A stretch of DNA of 64,000 nucleotides, taken from the NCBI RefSeq assembly GCF_022344005.1, contig NZ_CP092190.1, forward strand, positions 2,123,001 to 2,187,000, given 5' to 3'. The DNA is from Deinococcus sp. KNUC1210 (GTDB taxonomy: Bacteria > Deinococcota > Deinococci > Deinococcales > Deinococcaceae). The translations under genes and the position numbers were made by a program. Positions 40,558 to 51,993 of the stretch are shown one piece after another (positions within the stretch are counted from its first letter, which is position 1; each line of letters opens with the position of its first letter). The notes below the pieces were generated by a model, which saw only the letters and a list, made by a program, of their open reading frames with translations, searched no databases and had not been told where the DNA came from.

Positions 40558-42306
40558 TCAGGGAGCCGGGAAGCTGGTGAGTTCCTGCCCGTTCACACGC
40601 ACCACGAACGTGGCGTCACCGCGCACCTGAATGCTCTCCTGCTGGGCGGTGGCCCCGGCGACCGTGCTGCTGGGTGTGCCCGAGAGGACCGTGCGTTCTC
40701 CGTCGGCGTCGCGCACGATGATATCGACCGTGCCGTCTGGCAGGTTGCTGGGGAAGGTGTAATTCAGGGCGACGGTGCGGGTCGGGGTGGTATCGGCAGG
40801 GGTGGGCGTGACCGGTGTGGGCGTCACGGGGGTGGTGTCGGGCGTGGTGGGCGTCGGGGTGACGGGGGTGGTATCGGGCGTGGTCGGCGTGGGCGGAACA
40901 GTGGTGTCCGGGGTGGTGGTGGTATCGGGCGTGGTGGTAGCTGGGGTGGTCGTGTCAGGCGTGGTGGGCGTCGGCGTGACCGGCGTGGGTGTGACGGGTG
41001 TGGGTGTCGGCTGGACGGGCGCGACATACACCGGGGGCGGCAACGGCAGTGCGCCGGTGCTCTGGCTGGGGCCGGTAAAGGGAATGGTGGCGATGGTCAG
41101 CGTGACCGGCGACCCCACATCCACCTTGACGTAGGGGGCAGGCTGCTGGGCCAGCACGGTGTTCTGCCGGGCGTCGCTGTTCTGACGCGTGATGGTATGA
41201 ACCACCAGCCCGGCGCGGCGGGCCAGATCGCGGGCATCCTCGAAGCTCAGGCCGGTCAACGGGGGCAGCCAGGTCAGCTTGCTCTTCACGCCGCCCGACA
41301 CCATCAGCGTCACCTTGTCGCCGCGCTGGGCGGTCGCCCCGGCTTCCGGCAGCTGTGCGATGACCCGGCCTTTGGGGGTGTTGGTAAAGGTACCGTCCAC
41401 CGTGATGATCTGCCCACGCGTCAGGCGGTTTTCGGCCAGCAGCGTCGCCACCTGATTGAGATTCAGGTCGTCGAGTTTGGGCACCGTCAGCGGCGGGGGG
41501 TTGTTGACGGTCAGGGTGATCTGACGTCCGACCGGCAGATTGGTTCCGGCGGGCGGGTCCTGTGCCAGCACGTTGCCCACGGCCATTCCCACGCCCTCGC
41601 CGTCGGTGTACGCGACCCGGAAGCCCTCGTCGGTCAGCTTGCGAGCGGCGTTCTCGGCGGGCTGTCCCATCACGCTCATCACATCGCGGATCGGGGGATT
41701 GAGATAGATGCGGGCTGCCTGTGCGCCCAGATAGCCCGCGCCCCCCAGAAACAGCAGCCCCGGCAGCACTGCCCACACACTCAGTGCCGGACGCCTGCGC
41801 CGCAGCTTGCCCCGGCCCAGTGGCGTCAGCAGGCCGGTATTCAGCGCGGCGGCCTCTTCCGGAGTGCGGGCGGCAGGCGCGACAAAGGCGAGCTGCGGTT
41901 CTCCGTAATCCGGAAAGACGATCTCGGCGTCGCTGAGCGCAAAGCCCTGTTCGGCCAGCCCGGTGCCCAGATCGCGCAGCGCCTGCACTTCCACCTCGCC
42001 GCGCACCGGCAGCGCCAGAAATTCGGCCAGTGTACGGCCTTCCAGTGGTTTCCAGACGGTGTAGTAGGCACCGGGCCGCGCCACCACATCGATCAACCCG
42101 GCGGGTGCCAGCGCTTTCAGGCCGCTGCGGTAGCGGTGAAACGAGCTGCGCTGCGCCGACGTACCGACCTCGAACCATTCGAGGCGCAGGCGCTGGCTGC
42201 CCGGCTGTCCCGCCTCGTGCACGCTGTAGCGCCGCACGTGGCCTTCGCTGCTCAGCTCAGACAGGACTTCATACTTGTTGTCGATTCTGTCTGCCGCGCC
42301 GTTCAT
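40558..42306 (-). CDS. PASTA-domain pseudokinase (582 aa)
   Basis: The protein has the layout of PknB-type receptor kinases: cytoplasmic kinase-like domain (1-150), one membrane helix (about 175-200), three PASTA repeats (about 205-268, 275-338 and 347-407), a Thr/Pro-rich linker (about 430-508) and a C-terminal beta domain (510-582). The kinase half is degenerate: no Lys of the VAIK type, no HRD and no DFG, with only EQGFALSDAEIVFPDYG at the catalytic-loop position. It should not phosphorylate; sensing muropeptides or scaffolding is inferred. TATACT (42316-42321) lies 9 nt before the ATG. It heads the cysteine desulfurase-ruvX genes. Confidence 0.82.
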   Translation of the reverse strand: MNGAADRIDNKYEVLSELSSEGHVRRYSVHEAGQPGSQRLRLEWFEVGTSAQRSSFHRYRSGLKALAPAGLIDVVARPGAYYTVWKPLEGRTLAEFLALPVRGEVEVQALRDLGTGLAEQGFALSDAEIVFPDYGEPQLAFVAPAARTPEEAAALNTGLLTPLGRGKLRRRRPALSVWAVLPGLLFLGGAGYLGAQAARIYLNPPIRDVMSVMGQPAENAARKLTDEGFRVAYTDGEGVGMAVGNVLAQDPPAGTNLPVGRQITLTVNNPPPLTVPKLDDLNLNQVATLLAENRLTRGQIITVDGTFTNTPKGRVIAQLPEAGATAQRGDKVTLMVSGGVKSKLTWLPPLTGLSFEDARDLARRAGLVVHTITRQNSDARQNTVLAQQPAPYVKVDVGSPVTLTIATIPFTGPSQSTGALPLPPPVYVAPVQPTPTPVTPTPVTPTPTTPDTTTPATTTPDTTTTPDTTVPPTPTTPDTTPVTPTPTTPDTTPVTPTPVTPTPADTTPTRTVALNYTFPSNLPDGTVDIIVRDADGERTVLSGTPSSTVAGATAQQESIQVRGDATFVVRVNGQELTSFPAP

Positions 42307-42379
42307 CCGTCCCAGAGTATAGCGGGACGAGGTGATATCGGCTTGAGCGGGCTGCCCCCGGCCTCCTGCCGGGCCTGCT

Positions 42380-42877
42380 TCAGAGTCGTTCATTCAGCCG
42401 TTCCAGCCCGTCCAGTCCGACCCGCGCCAGGGCTGCCGACACGCGTTCACCGCTGACCGGATGTTGCCAGTGCGGGGCGATGTCGTTCAGCGGAGCCAGC
42501 ACGAAGCCGCGCTCAAAGGCGCGTGGATGTGGCAGCGTCAGATGTGGGGTGTTCAGCACCCGGTCGGCGTATCCGATCAGGTCGAGGTCGAGAACGCGTG
42601 GCCCCCAGCGTTCCAGCCGCACCCGCCCACTGCTTTGCTCGGTGCCGAGCAGCGCGTCCATCAGCGCCTCTGCTGCTAAATCTGTTCGCAGACTCAGGGC
42701 GGCATTCAGATAGTCTGGCTGCCCCGGCGGGCCGCCCACCGCCCGCGTGCGGTAGAGCCAGGACGTCGCCGTCACGTTTCCGAACTGTTCCAGCGCTGTG
42801 CGGGCCGCCCGCAGCGCCGCCAGCGGGTCGCCCAGGTTGGCCCCCAGCGCGATCAGCGCGGCTTCGCCGCTAGTCAT
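42380..42877 (-). CDS. folK: 2-amino-4-hydroxy-6-hydroxymethyldihydropteridine pyrophosphokinase
   Basis: The enzyme transfers pyrophosphate from ATP to the pterin in folate synthesis. The 165 residues include ALIALGANLGDP at the start, the GPPGQPDYLNAA loop and the HPPK signature RWGPRVLDLDLIGY with its two metal-binding Asp. PHPRAFERGFVLAPLNDIAP also matches. Its start overlaps the folB end by 8 nt. Confidence 0.95.
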   Translation of the reverse strand: MTSGEAALIALGANLGDPLAALRAARTALEQFGNVTATSWLYRTRAVGGPPGQPDYLNAALSLRTDLAAEALMDALLGTEQSSGRVRLERWGPRVLDLDLIGYADRVLNTPHLTLPHPRAFERGFVLAPLNDIAPHWQHPVSGERVSAALARVGLDGLERLNERL

Positions 42878-43232
42878 GCCGCTGGAGGCTCAGTTCGGCG
42901 TACACGTCGCGCAGCACGCCGGGCAGCGGGGCGTGCGGCTTGTGGACGCGCACCGTCACGCTCTCCAGCAGCGGCTGTTCGCGCAGCAGGCGGCGGGCGA
43001 TATTGGCGGTCAGCACCTCGATCAGCTGCACCCGCGTCCGGGTGGTTTCCTGCTCTACGGCGGCGTAGATCTCCTCGTAGTTCACGGCCCGGTCGAGTTC
43101 GTCAGGAATGGCGGCAAAGGGCCAGAACAGCTCTACATCCACCACAAAGCGTGCCCCGAAGCGGGCCTCCTCGTCATAGACCCCGTGGCGTGCGTGAAAC
43201 TCCATTCCTGACAGAACCACTCTGCTGCTCAT
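42870..43232 (-). CDS. folB: dihydroneopterin aldolase
   Basis: The 120-residue aldolase supplies 6-hydroxymethyl-dihydropterin to FolK. VVLSGMEFHARHGVYDEEARFG and VNYEEIYAAVEQ are the family active-site segments, including the conserved Glu and the late catalytic Lys in VRVHKPHAPLPG. TACACT (43239-43244) ends 6 nt before the ATG, so folB-folK have an internal leaderless promoter besides any read-through from irrE-folP. Confidence 0.95.
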   Translation of the reverse strand: MSSRVVLSGMEFHARHGVYDEEARFGARFVVDVELFWPFAAIPDELDRAVNYEEIYAAVEQETTRTRVQLIEVLTANIARRLLREQPLLESVTVRVHKPHAPLPGVLRDVYAELSLQRHD

Positions 43233-43259
43233 GGCAGAAGTGTAGAGCGCTGGCCCGGA

Positions 43260-44141
43260 TCACTCCAAGCCGGGCGATTCCAGCAGCGCCGCCTGTACCC
43301 GCAGCGCCTGCATCGTCGCCGGAACGTTGTGGACGCGCACCATCGCCGCCCCGCGCCGAGCGGCGTCCAGATGCACCGCCAGACTGCCTGCGTCGCGTCC
43401 GGACGCGTCCTTTACGCCCGACAGCGTGCCGATGAACTTCTTGCGGCTGGCTCCCACCAGCACGCCCGGCGACCCGGCGGTCAGGTCGTCCAGCGCCCGC
43501 AGCAGCGCCAGATTGTGTGTCAGCGTTTTACCGAAGCCGATTCCCGGATCGAGCAGCACCCCCGGCACGCCTGCTGCCTGCGCCGCCTGCGCCCGCTGCC
43601 GCAGAAAGCCGAAGACCTCGCCCACCACGTCGGTGTAGTGCGGCTGCACCTGCATGCTGCGCGGCTCGCCCTGCATGTGCATGATGCAGGCGGCAGCCCC
43701 GGCCTGGGCACACACCTGCTGCATCTCTGGCCCCAGCCCCGACACGTCGTTGACGAGATGCACTCCCGCTGCCAGCGCGGCCTGTGCCACCTCCGGCTTC
43801 AGGGTGTCGATGCTCAGGACGGCGTTCCAGTCCTTCAGTGCCCGGATGATCGGCAGGACCCGGTCCAGCTCGGTGTCGGTGCTCACCGGGTCGGCACCGG
43901 GGCGGGTACTCTCGCCGCCGATGTCCAGCACCAGGGCGCCCGCCTCCAGCATGGCGCTCGCCTGGGTCAGGGCCGCTTCCAGCGTGGCATGCTGCCCCCC
44001 GTCCGAGAAGCTGTCGGGCGTGGCGTTCAGGATGCCCATGACCCCGCAGCCGCGCCAGGACAGCCGCCAGCCCTCCGGCGTGCGCTCTGCTCCCGGCACT
44101 GCCCGCCGGAAGATCAGGGCGTGCTCGCTTCTGGGCGGCAT
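43260..44141 (-). CDS. folP: dihydropteroate synthase
   Basis: The enzyme joins the pterin to p-aminobenzoate and is the sulfonamide target. The 293-residue TIM barrel has GVMGILNATPDSFSDGG, DIGGESTRPGADPVS, LVNDVSG, LLDPGIGFGKTLTHN and VGASRKKFIG. The ATG at 44141 overlaps the irrE stop (ATGA), matching a translationally coupled irrE-folP pair. Confidence 0.95.
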   Translation of the reverse strand: MPPRSEHALIFRRAVPGAERTPEGWRLSWRGCGVMGILNATPDSFSDGGQHATLEAALTQASAMLEAGALVLDIGGESTRPGADPVSTDTELDRVLPIIRALKDWNAVLSIDTLKPEVAQAALAAGVHLVNDVSGLGPEMQQVCAQAGAAACIMHMQGEPRSMQVQPHYTDVVGEVFGFLRQRAQAAQAAGVPGVLLDPGIGFGKTLTHNLALLRALDDLTAGSPGVLVGASRKKFIGTLSGVKDASGRDAGSLAVHLDAARRGAAMVRVHNVPATMQALRVQAALLESPGLE

Positions 44142-45031
44142 CACTCGCTTTTCTTTTCGTCCAGCCGGAAGCTGACCAGCACGCGCCGCTGATCGTCCGG
44201 ATAGGCGTCCACGAAGGCCGGAACCTTGCGCCCGCTGCGAAACGGCACGTAGCTGCGCCCGCCATGCTCGAAGCCGGTATCGAGCGCCACCACGACCGGG
44301 TGATCTTCGGGAATGCGCGTGTCTCGGCTCAGCGAGTACTTCACGTCTCTGGTCTCGGCGCTGGAGCGCACCACCACCGGACGCTGTGCCCCACTGCGAA
44401 CCTCTTTCTGCCGCAGAGACGGCGACTCGCTCAGGCCCAGGGCCGACGACTTGACGCCCAGCCGAGAGCAGATGGCGAACAGTATCGGTCCGGCGGCTGC
44501 CGACGCCAGGGCATACATGGCGCTGCTGACACTCACGTCGGCGAGGCGGCTCAGGGCATGCATCGCCCGCCCGCTGGGGCCATAGCGCCGCAGGACTTCG
44601 TTCAGCAGTTCGTCGGGCAGCAGGATGGCCGCCGCGCCCACATTGCACAGCGTTTCAATCGCGTCTTCCAGAAACTGGCCCTCGAAGCGGTCGTGCAGTT
44701 CGCTCAGCAGATCGTCGTCGCCCAGCAGCAGCGCGTGGCTGACCTCGTGCGCCAGGGTGAAACGTTGCCGCTGTGGACTGGCCCGGCGGCTGATCAGGAT
44801 GACGCCGTGTTCCGGGTCGTAGGCCCCGTCGCGTTCTCCCAGATCGGTGTACACCAGCTTGGCCTTCAGCCCAGTTGCCAGACTGTCGGTGTCGCGGCCC
44901 GGCAGCGCCTGGGCGTACTCGCGGGCGATCTGCTGCATACGCTCCCGCTGAGCAGCACTCAGGCGGCGCTCGGCGGCGGGAGTTTCTGGCGGGCTGGACT
45001 GGTTCGCGTCGCCGGAAGGGGGCGTGGTCAC
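44141..45031 (-). CDS. irrE: IrrE/PprI radiation-response metallopeptidase
   Basis: IrrE is the Deinococcus sensor protease that cleaves the repressor DdrO after DNA damage and releases the RDRM regulon. The 296-residue protein keeps the zinc site: H95-E96-x-x-H99 (FTLAHEVSHALL) and E126 in IETLCN, 31 residues after the first His as in characterised IrrE. A helix-turn-helix-like part (about 150-185) and a GAF-like C-terminal domain ending SYVPFRSGRK ... VDAYPDD follow. The GTG at 45031 is chosen because CAGAAT (45038-45043) ends 6 nt upstream. The irrE-folP-folB-folK order resembles that of other Deinococcus. Confidence 0.96.
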   Translation of the reverse strand: MTTPPSGDANQSSPPETPAAERRLSAAQRERMQQIAREYAQALPGRDTDSLATGLKAKLVYTDLGERDGAYDPEHGVILISRRASPQRQRFTLAHEVSHALLLGDDDLLSELHDRFEGQFLEDAIETLCNVGAAAILLPDELLNEVLRRYGPSGRAMHALSRLADVSVSSAMYALASAAAGPILFAICSRLGVKSSALGLSESPSLRQKEVRSGAQRPVVVRSSAETRDVKYSLSRDTRIPEDHPVVVALDTGFEHGGRSYVPFRSGRKVPAFVDAYPDDQRRVLVSFRLDEKKSE

Positions 45032-45161
45032 GTCTCTATTCTGACAGCTCTTTCCTGTTTCCCGCTGAACTCTTCCGGTTCCGAACAATCTCCTAACTCG
45101 CGGCTCACCGTTCAGGGAACCGTGCCGACCGACGGAAAGAAGAAGCAGGAGACGGCCTCTC

Positions 45162-45425
45162 TTACTCCGAGAGCAGGCGGGCCACCAGCGCCACGTAATC
45201 ACTCTGGGCCTGCTCCTGAGATGTGCCGCGCAGCTCGGCCCAGGCGTCGTATTTGGCATTGCCCGCGAAGTCGAAACCTCCGGGCCGCTCGGTGGTCACG
45301 TCGCCTGAGCTGCCCTGCTTGTACAGCGCATACAGCCGCAGCAGGACGGCGCTGCTGGGCCGCTTGGGAAGCGTCTTGACCGTCTGCTGTGACTGCTCGA
45401 ACGCGGTCTGAAGGTCGGGATTCAC
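45162..45425 (-). CDS. acyl-CoA-binding protein
   Basis: The 87-residue four-helix protein binds long-chain acyl-CoA esters. DLQTAFEQSQQTVKTLPKRP, LLRLYALYKQGSSGDV and KYDAWAELRGTSQEQAQSDYV match the family motifs, including YxLYKQ and K-x-x-A-W. The GTG start is set by TACACT (45432-45437) ending 6 nt upstream, and it gives exactly the normal family length. It is divergent from pnp. Bacterial members are uncommon. Confidence 0.9.
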   Translation of the reverse strand: MNPDLQTAFEQSQQTVKTLPKRPSSAVLLRLYALYKQGSSGDVTTERPGGFDFAGNAKYDAWAELRGTSQEQAQSDYVALVARLLSE

Positions 45426-45522
45426 CGGCACAGTGTAAACGCTGCGGGCGGTTTTGCCACGGCTGGCTGTTTCTGCTGTCTTCAGGTCGGCAGGCATTCC
45501 AAAGCGGATGGTTGGTGGGGCA

Positions 45523-45528
45523 TACAAT
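45523..45528 (+). promoter_or_regulatory. -10 element of pnp
   Basis: TACAAT ends 6 nt before the pnp GTG, placing the transcription start at or next to the start codon. Confidence 0.65.
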
Positions 45529-45534
45529 ACGGGC

Positions 45535-47697
<2,163 letters not shown>

Positions 47698-47715
47698 GCC
47701 TGAAACACCCGACTG

Positions 47716-48918
47716 CTACGAACAGCACAGCACCCGGAGCGTCACGGCTCCGGGTGCTGCTCTGTTCGCTGGGCTGTGTGGCTGCGAACAGCTCGGCGGA
47801 AGTCGTCTCAGTTCTTGCCCATGCTGTTGGGGGGCCACCCGGCGGCGGTCCGGGCTGAGCGGAGTCGCCGCCTCTTCTCCCGGCAACTGAAGCTTGGCCG
47901 AATAGATCGGCAGGTCGGGCAGCAGCGAACCGTCGCGCATCTTCAGGCGGTTGCGGATCATCGAGGCGGTCAGCAGCAGGGCGAGCAGCAGCAGCCCGAC
48001 GGTACCGATGGGGGTGCGGTGCTGCGGGTACAGGATCAGCCCCATCAGCGTGAAGTACACCAGCACCAGCGCCATGTACGTTACCGGACTGTTGCCGCGC
48101 CGCGAACTCAGCAGCAGATCGACGTACATCGGGCCGTCTTCCCGGCGGCTGGGCAGCGTGTAGCTGGGCATTCCGCCGAGCTGATCGATATCGACCACGA
48201 TGGCGGTGATGTTGTCGGGGCCGCCCTGGGCATTGGCCGCGTCGATCAGCTGGCGGGTGGTCTGAGCGGGGGGCCAGCCAGCAGACAGCAGCGCATGCAG
48301 CTCGGCCTCATCGACCACGCTGCTCAGGCCGTCGCTGCACAGCAGCAGGCGGTCGTTCTTCTGGAGCGTAAAGCCGTACAGTTCCAGCCGCACGCGCTCC
48401 TCGCCGCCCAGCGCGTTGCTGACCACGCTGCGCCACTGGTGGTTGCGGGCCTCGGCTTCGGTCAGGTGGCCCAGCCGCACCTGTTCGGCCACCCACGAAT
48501 GGTCTTCGGTCAATCGGTGGAGGTCGCCGCCCCGCAGCAGATAGGCCCGCGAGTCGCCGACATGTGCGAGCAGCCCCACACCGCGCTCGATCAGCAGCGC
48601 GATCAGGGTGGTGCCCATGCCGACGAACTCGCCCACGGCGCTCCTCAGCACCGCCAGATTGGCCGCCTGTACCGCCTCGGCCAGCCGCTCCGGCGACGAG
48701 CCTTTGCCATTCAGAAAGCCGCTGCTGAGCTGATCGAGGGCCAGATTGGAGGCCAGTTCACCTGCTGCGTGGCCGCCCATACCGTCGGCCACAGCGTACA
48801 GACCTCCACGAGGAAGGTCGAGCACCAGCGCGGCATCCTGATTGATACCGCGCTGACGACTCAGCCCCACATCGGTGAGCATCGCAGAAGGAAGAAGCGT
48901 CGTCGCATTGCGGCGCAT
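47716..48918 (-). CDS. PP2C-type serine/threonine phosphatase with C-terminal membrane segments
   Basis: The metal-dependent phosphatase probably opposes Ser/Thr kinases. The ATG at 48918 is leaderless (TATAGT 48925-48930, 6-nt gap). Motifs: [24 protein letters not shown] (metal Asp45), [22 protein letters not shown] and [13 protein letters not shown]. Two membrane helices follow ([17 protein letters not shown] and [16 protein letters not shown]). The last about 35 residues look unnatural and run into the terminator. Removing one base from the G6 run at 47829-47834 would end the protein with NSMGKN at 47807 instead. Confidence 0.88.
   Translation of the reverse strand: MRRNATTLLPSAMLTDVGLSRQRGINQDAALVLDLPRGGLYAVADGMGGHAAGELASNLALDQLSSGFLNGKGSSPERLAEAVQAANLAVLRSAVGEFVGMGTTLIALLIERGVGLLAHVGDSRAYLLRGGDLHRLTEDHSWVAEQVRLGHLTEAEARNHQWRSVVSNALGGEERVRLELYGFTLQKNDRLLLCSDGLSSVVDEAELHALLSAGWPPAQTTRQLIDAANAQGGPDNITAIVVDIDQLGGMPSYTLPSRREDGPMYVDLLLSSRRGNSPVTYMALVLVYFTLMGLILYPQHRTPIGTVGLLLLALLLTASMIRNRLKMRDGSLLPDLPIYSAKLQLPGEEAATPLSPDRRRVAPQQHGQELRRLPPSCSQPHSPANRAAPGAVTLRVLCCS
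47720..47768. terminator. terminator between pnp and the PP2C gene
   Basis: CAGCACCCGGAGC (47728-47740) and GCTCCGGGTGCTG (47747-47759) form a perfect 13-bp stem, extended by GAACAG/CTGTTC across a small internal loop. It follows the pnp stop and, as the sequence stands, overlaps the 3-prime end of the convergent phosphatase frame. Confidence 0.75.
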
Positions 48919-48930
48919 GGGCACACTATA

Positions 48931-49240
48931 TGCGCTGTTCCCACTTTCGACTGCTATTTTCTCACCTCCTGCTTAAGAGAGCCTCTGCGGTCAGACCGTC
49001 AGACGGCGGGCGCAGGGTGCGGCGAACTGGAACTTCTCTGAAAGCGTCTGCGAGAGATGGGAAAGATGAGAAGTCGGGGCGGTCTCCTGACGTCCGTTTC
49101 CAGTTTGACCGGTGGCGTGGTGGCCTGTTCGGACACGACCACCACAGACGAAGGTGTAAACAGATCAGACGCCGCATTCTGGTCTGAATTCGCTTGTGCT
49201 TTCAACCAGATTTTCCGCAGTTTTGATGTGCGTCCAGGGC
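48931..49240. other. intergenic region between PP2C and CAP genes
   Basis: About 310 nt contain only the divergent leaderless -10 elements at the two edges (TATAGT 48925-48930 on the minus strand, TAGCAT 49241-49246 on the plus strand). No RNA, repeat or convincing gene is seen inside. Confidence 0.45.
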
Positions 49241-49252
49241 TAGCATGCAGCC

Positions 49253-50347
49253 ATGCCTGCTGCACCGCGCCTTCACCGTTCTTCTCGTCTTGCCTGGAGC
49301 CTGCTCGCTGCTGCACTGTTCTTCCCGTCCTGTGCTCCCAGACCGACCTCGGCGGACATCAGCCCCTCACGCCCCTCCACTCCTGCCCGTCCCGACGATG
49401 GAAGCGTCAGACCCTCAGCTGCCCCGGTCGTGCCTCATGTGTCCCTCCTCGCCGATGCCAGTTCGCAGGCACCGCTCGACGTGCTGTTCGACAGCGGACT
49501 TCCTTCACAGGCTTCGGTTGAGTGGAGGTTCGGAGACGGTGAACAGGACCGTGGAACCTCTGTTCATCATATCTTCTACCTGCCGGGGCAGTATACCGTC
49601 GAGGTCTCGATGTCGTTGTCGGGCCACCAGTACCGCGCCACCATCCCGGTTCAGGTGCGTTCCAGCGGCCCTGAACGGGCGGCGGCAGTGGTCCTGCTGG
49701 ACGATACCGGGCTGTCGCTGGCGCTCGGCAGCCAGGGCAGCGTGGTGTATGCCCCGGCCACGCCGCGCTTCGTGCTCGACGGTCAGGTCGTCGGGGGCGC
49801 TCGTCAGCCGCTGCGGGCAGGAGCGCACAGCGTCCAGGTGACGGTGCGCGGGGCCTCGGGGCCGCTGGAACAGCAGGTGTCGTTTCACAGCGGCCCGGTG
49901 CAGCGCCGACCCGACTACGACGCCGAGGTGATGCGCCTGACCAACCAGGCCCGCGCCGCTGGCTGGGACTGTGCCAGGCAGGCCAACGGCGGCCCGGCCC
50001 GCGCCCCGCTGACAGAAAATGCCCAGCTTGCCGCCGCCGCCCGTGCCCAGAGCAGCAGCATGGCCCTGAACGGCTATTTCGACCACCGCAGCGCGGTAGA
50101 CGGCAGCATGCCGGACGCCCGCATCCGTGCCAGCGGATACCTGCCCGCCCGCGACGCCGAGAACATCGCGGCGGGGCAGCTCAGCCCGCAGGAGGTGGTC
50201 AAGGCGTGGCTGAAATCGCCGGGGCACTGCGCCAACATCATGGGTGACTACCGAGAGATCGGCGTGTCGTATGTGCATCTGGAGGGCAGCCCCTCGCTGG
50301 ATTACTGGACGCAGGAGTTCGGCACGCAGTCGAAGATGGGGAGCTAG
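49253..50347 (+). CDS. secreted lipoprotein with PKD-like and CAP (SCP/YkwD) domains
   Basis: The ATG is leaderless (TAGCAT ends 6 nt upstream). A type II signal peptide, RLAWSLLAAALFFPSC, places the lipidated Cys near residue 27. A Pro/Ser-rich spacer is followed by a PKD-like domain (about 60-130; FGDGEQDRGTSVHHIFYLPGQYTVEV). A middle beta domain and a C-terminal CAP domain (about 225-360) follow, with MRLTNQARAAGW, GYFDHRSAVDGSMPDARIRASGY, AENIAAGQLSPQEVVKAWLKSPGHCANIM and WTQEFGT. This is the YkwD type found in envelopes and spores; the activity is not known. Confidence 0.87.
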   Translation: MPAAPRLHRSSRLAWSLLAAALFFPSCAPRPTSADISPSRPSTPARPDDGSVRPSAAPVVPHVSLLADASSQAPLDVLFDSGLPSQASVEWRFGDGEQDRGTSVHHIFYLPGQYTVEVSMSLSGHQYRATIPVQVRSSGPERAAAVVLLDDTGLSLALGSQGSVVYAPATPRFVLDGQVVGGARQPLRAGAHSVQVTVRGASGPLEQQVSFHSGPVQRRPDYDAEVMRLTNQARAAGWDCARQANGGPARAPLTENAQLAAAARAQSSSMALNGYFDHRSAVDGSMPDARIRASGYLPARDAENIAAGQLSPQEVVKAWLKSPGHCANIMGDYREIGVSYVHLEGSPSLDYWTQEFGTQSKMGS

Positions 50348-50441
50348 GCCGCCCCACACTGCCCGTCAGAGAAACAGAGCAGGGCGAGCATGGAAGGGTG
50401 AAGCGTTCTCTGTGAAGTTCCGGAACGGCAGCTGAGCGTGT

Positions 50442-51863
50442 CTAGTGGTGCCCGCCGCCCTGCCCGCGTTTGCCTGCCACCTCTTCGCGGATCTCGGCGA
50501 CCAGGAAGGTGCAGGCTTCGGCGCAGGGAATCGCGCCCGGTACGCCGTCGAGGAAGGTCTGACTCAGGCGCTGTCCGGCCCAGATGCGGGTCTTGAGGCA
50601 GCCGCCGCACACATCCTGCGCCACGTGCTCGACCTGTTCGGGCGTGGCCTTCTGCACGCGGGCATAGATACCGGTCTGCCGCTTGGCGGTGGTGGGCCAG
50701 GGTGTCGGGCGCAGATTGTGGGTGCTGTAGGCGTAGCCCTCTTCCACCACGGCCGGATACAGCGTGTGGACGGCGTGGGGCAGGTCGTCCTCGGTGACGA
50801 CCGCCCGCCAGCCGCGCCGCAGGTTCCGGAGGGTATGCACCGGGCGGTGTTCGCCGCGTTCATCCAGGCGGGTATGGTCGCGCAGACCCTCGGGGGTCAC
50901 GAGCGTGGTCAGGGTTTCGGCGCTGCGGCCCTCGTCGAGGGCGTGCCGTATCTCGTACAGGCCGTTCTGGAACTGAACCACGATCTCGCCCATTCTCAGG
51001 CCCTGGCGGGCGCGTTCCAGCAGGGCGCTCCAGGCGGCGCGGTGCTCGGTGGCATGGTCGCCGCCCGACACGCTGGCTCCACGTGCTTCCAGAGCCAGTT
51101 GCACGATCACGTCGGCGACTGCCGGATGCGTGCCGACCGGACGGGCGTAATACACCGTCTGCTCGCCCTGTCCTTCCTGTCCGTCCTCGGCAGTGAAGGT
51201 GGTCACGGTGCCTTCCAGACTCAGGTCTTCGGGAATGGTTTCCAGCGTGTGCCAGCCTTCGGAGGCGAAAAACGGCACCATCACCACCCGCCGCGCCGAG
51301 ACGCGTTCCCGCCACCCGGTCACCTTGGGTTCCTCATCCAGAAACAGCGCGTGCACCTCGCTGAAGATGCCGCGTTCCCGCAGCAGGGCCGCGTTGTGAT
51401 GAACCACCTTGTTGCTGTTTTCGTTGCGGGTCGTGCCGTGCCCGATGATGATCAGGGCCGTATCGCTTCCGTCGGCATCTGGCAGCACCTCGCGGGCGCG
51501 TTCCAGAATCACCTCGGTCATGGCCGGATGGACGCCGTAGGGCAGCGTGTAGCGCACCGTGCGGCCTCCCAGCGTGCGGGCCACACCTTCGGGCGGCACT
51601 GGCCCCTGGTGGCCCAGACCCAGTTCGCGGGGAATGACCGTTTCGGTGAAGTAGCCCTCCGAGATGAACATCGGAATGATGGTCACGTCGGTGGAAGCGC
51701 AGGTTCTCAGCACCTGCCGCAGACTCGGTTCTTCCTTCCAGTAGCCCTCGACCACCTCGTCGAAAACCTGCCGCTGCCGCAGCAGTTCAGCGTAGCGGTA
51801 AACTGCCGCCGCCGATTCGGGGTTGAGGTGGGAACCATGTCCGATGAGTACCAGGGAGCGCAC
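50442..51863 (-). CDS. DR2241-type protein: tandem CbiX (sirohydrochlorin chelatase-like) domains with 4Fe-4S domain
   Basis: The 473-residue protein has two CbiX-like domains, each with its metal-binding start motif: LIGHGSH near residue 6 and [13 protein letters not shown] near 140. A C-terminal domain carries [10 protein letters not shown] ... CAEAC, four Cys that fit an Fe-S cluster, and a His-rich tail. This is the layout of the D. radiodurans DR2241 protein, thought to insert metal into sirohydrochlorin or a related tetrapyrrole. The GTG at 51863 is favoured because TACACT (51869-51874) ends 5 nt upstream. Confidence 0.85.
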   Translation of the reverse strand: MRSLVLIGHGSHLNPESAAAVYRYAELLRQRQVFDEVVEGYWKEEPSLRQVLRTCASTDVTIIPMFISEGYFTETVIPRELGLGHQGPVPPEGVARTLGGRTVRYTLPYGVHPAMTEVILERAREVLPDADGSDTALIIIGHGTTRNENSNKVVHHNAALLRERGIFSEVHALFLDEEPKVTGWRERVSARRVVMVPFFASEGWHTLETIPEDLSLEGTVTTFTAEDGQEGQGEQTVYYARPVGTHPAVADVIVQLALEARGASVSGGDHATEHRAAWSALLERARQGLRMGEIVVQFQNGLYEIRHALDEGRSAETLTTLVTPEGLRDHTRLDERGEHRPVHTLRNLRRGWRAVVTEDDLPHAVHTLYPAVVEEGYAYSTHNLRPTPWPTTAKRQTGIYARVQKATPEQVEHVAQDVCGGCLKTRIWAGQRLSQTFLDGVPGAIPCAEACTFLVAEIREEVAGKRGQGGGHH

Positions 51864-51912
51864 ACCCCAGTGTAGGCCCACAGGGCAGGGACACTTGTCG
51901 CGCGATCAGACA

Positions 51913-51959
51913 TTCTGAAGAGTCGGCGGGCAGCGCAGTGACTCTGCCGCCCTTCAGAA
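51913..51959 (-). terminator. probable terminator after sufU
   Basis: TTCTGAAG (51913-51920) pairs with CTTCAGAA (51952-51959). An inner GGCGG-CAG/CTG-CCGCC stem has one bulge. It lies between the sufU stop and the DR2241 promoter. Confidence 0.55.
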
Positions 51960-51993
51960 GCTACGCCCGTTCTTCTGCGCCCGGCCCGTCTTC

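Noticed and set aside
49057..49521. Frame opening with a lipobox-like GVVAC upstream of the CAP gene
   Set aside because: It runs into the CAP coding sequence in another frame, has no ribosome site or -10 at the right distance, and loses protein-like composition.
50367..50412. CAGAGAA/TTCTCTG inverted repeat as a terminator
   Set aside because: The 7-bp stem has a 32-nt loop and no U-run; too weak to list.
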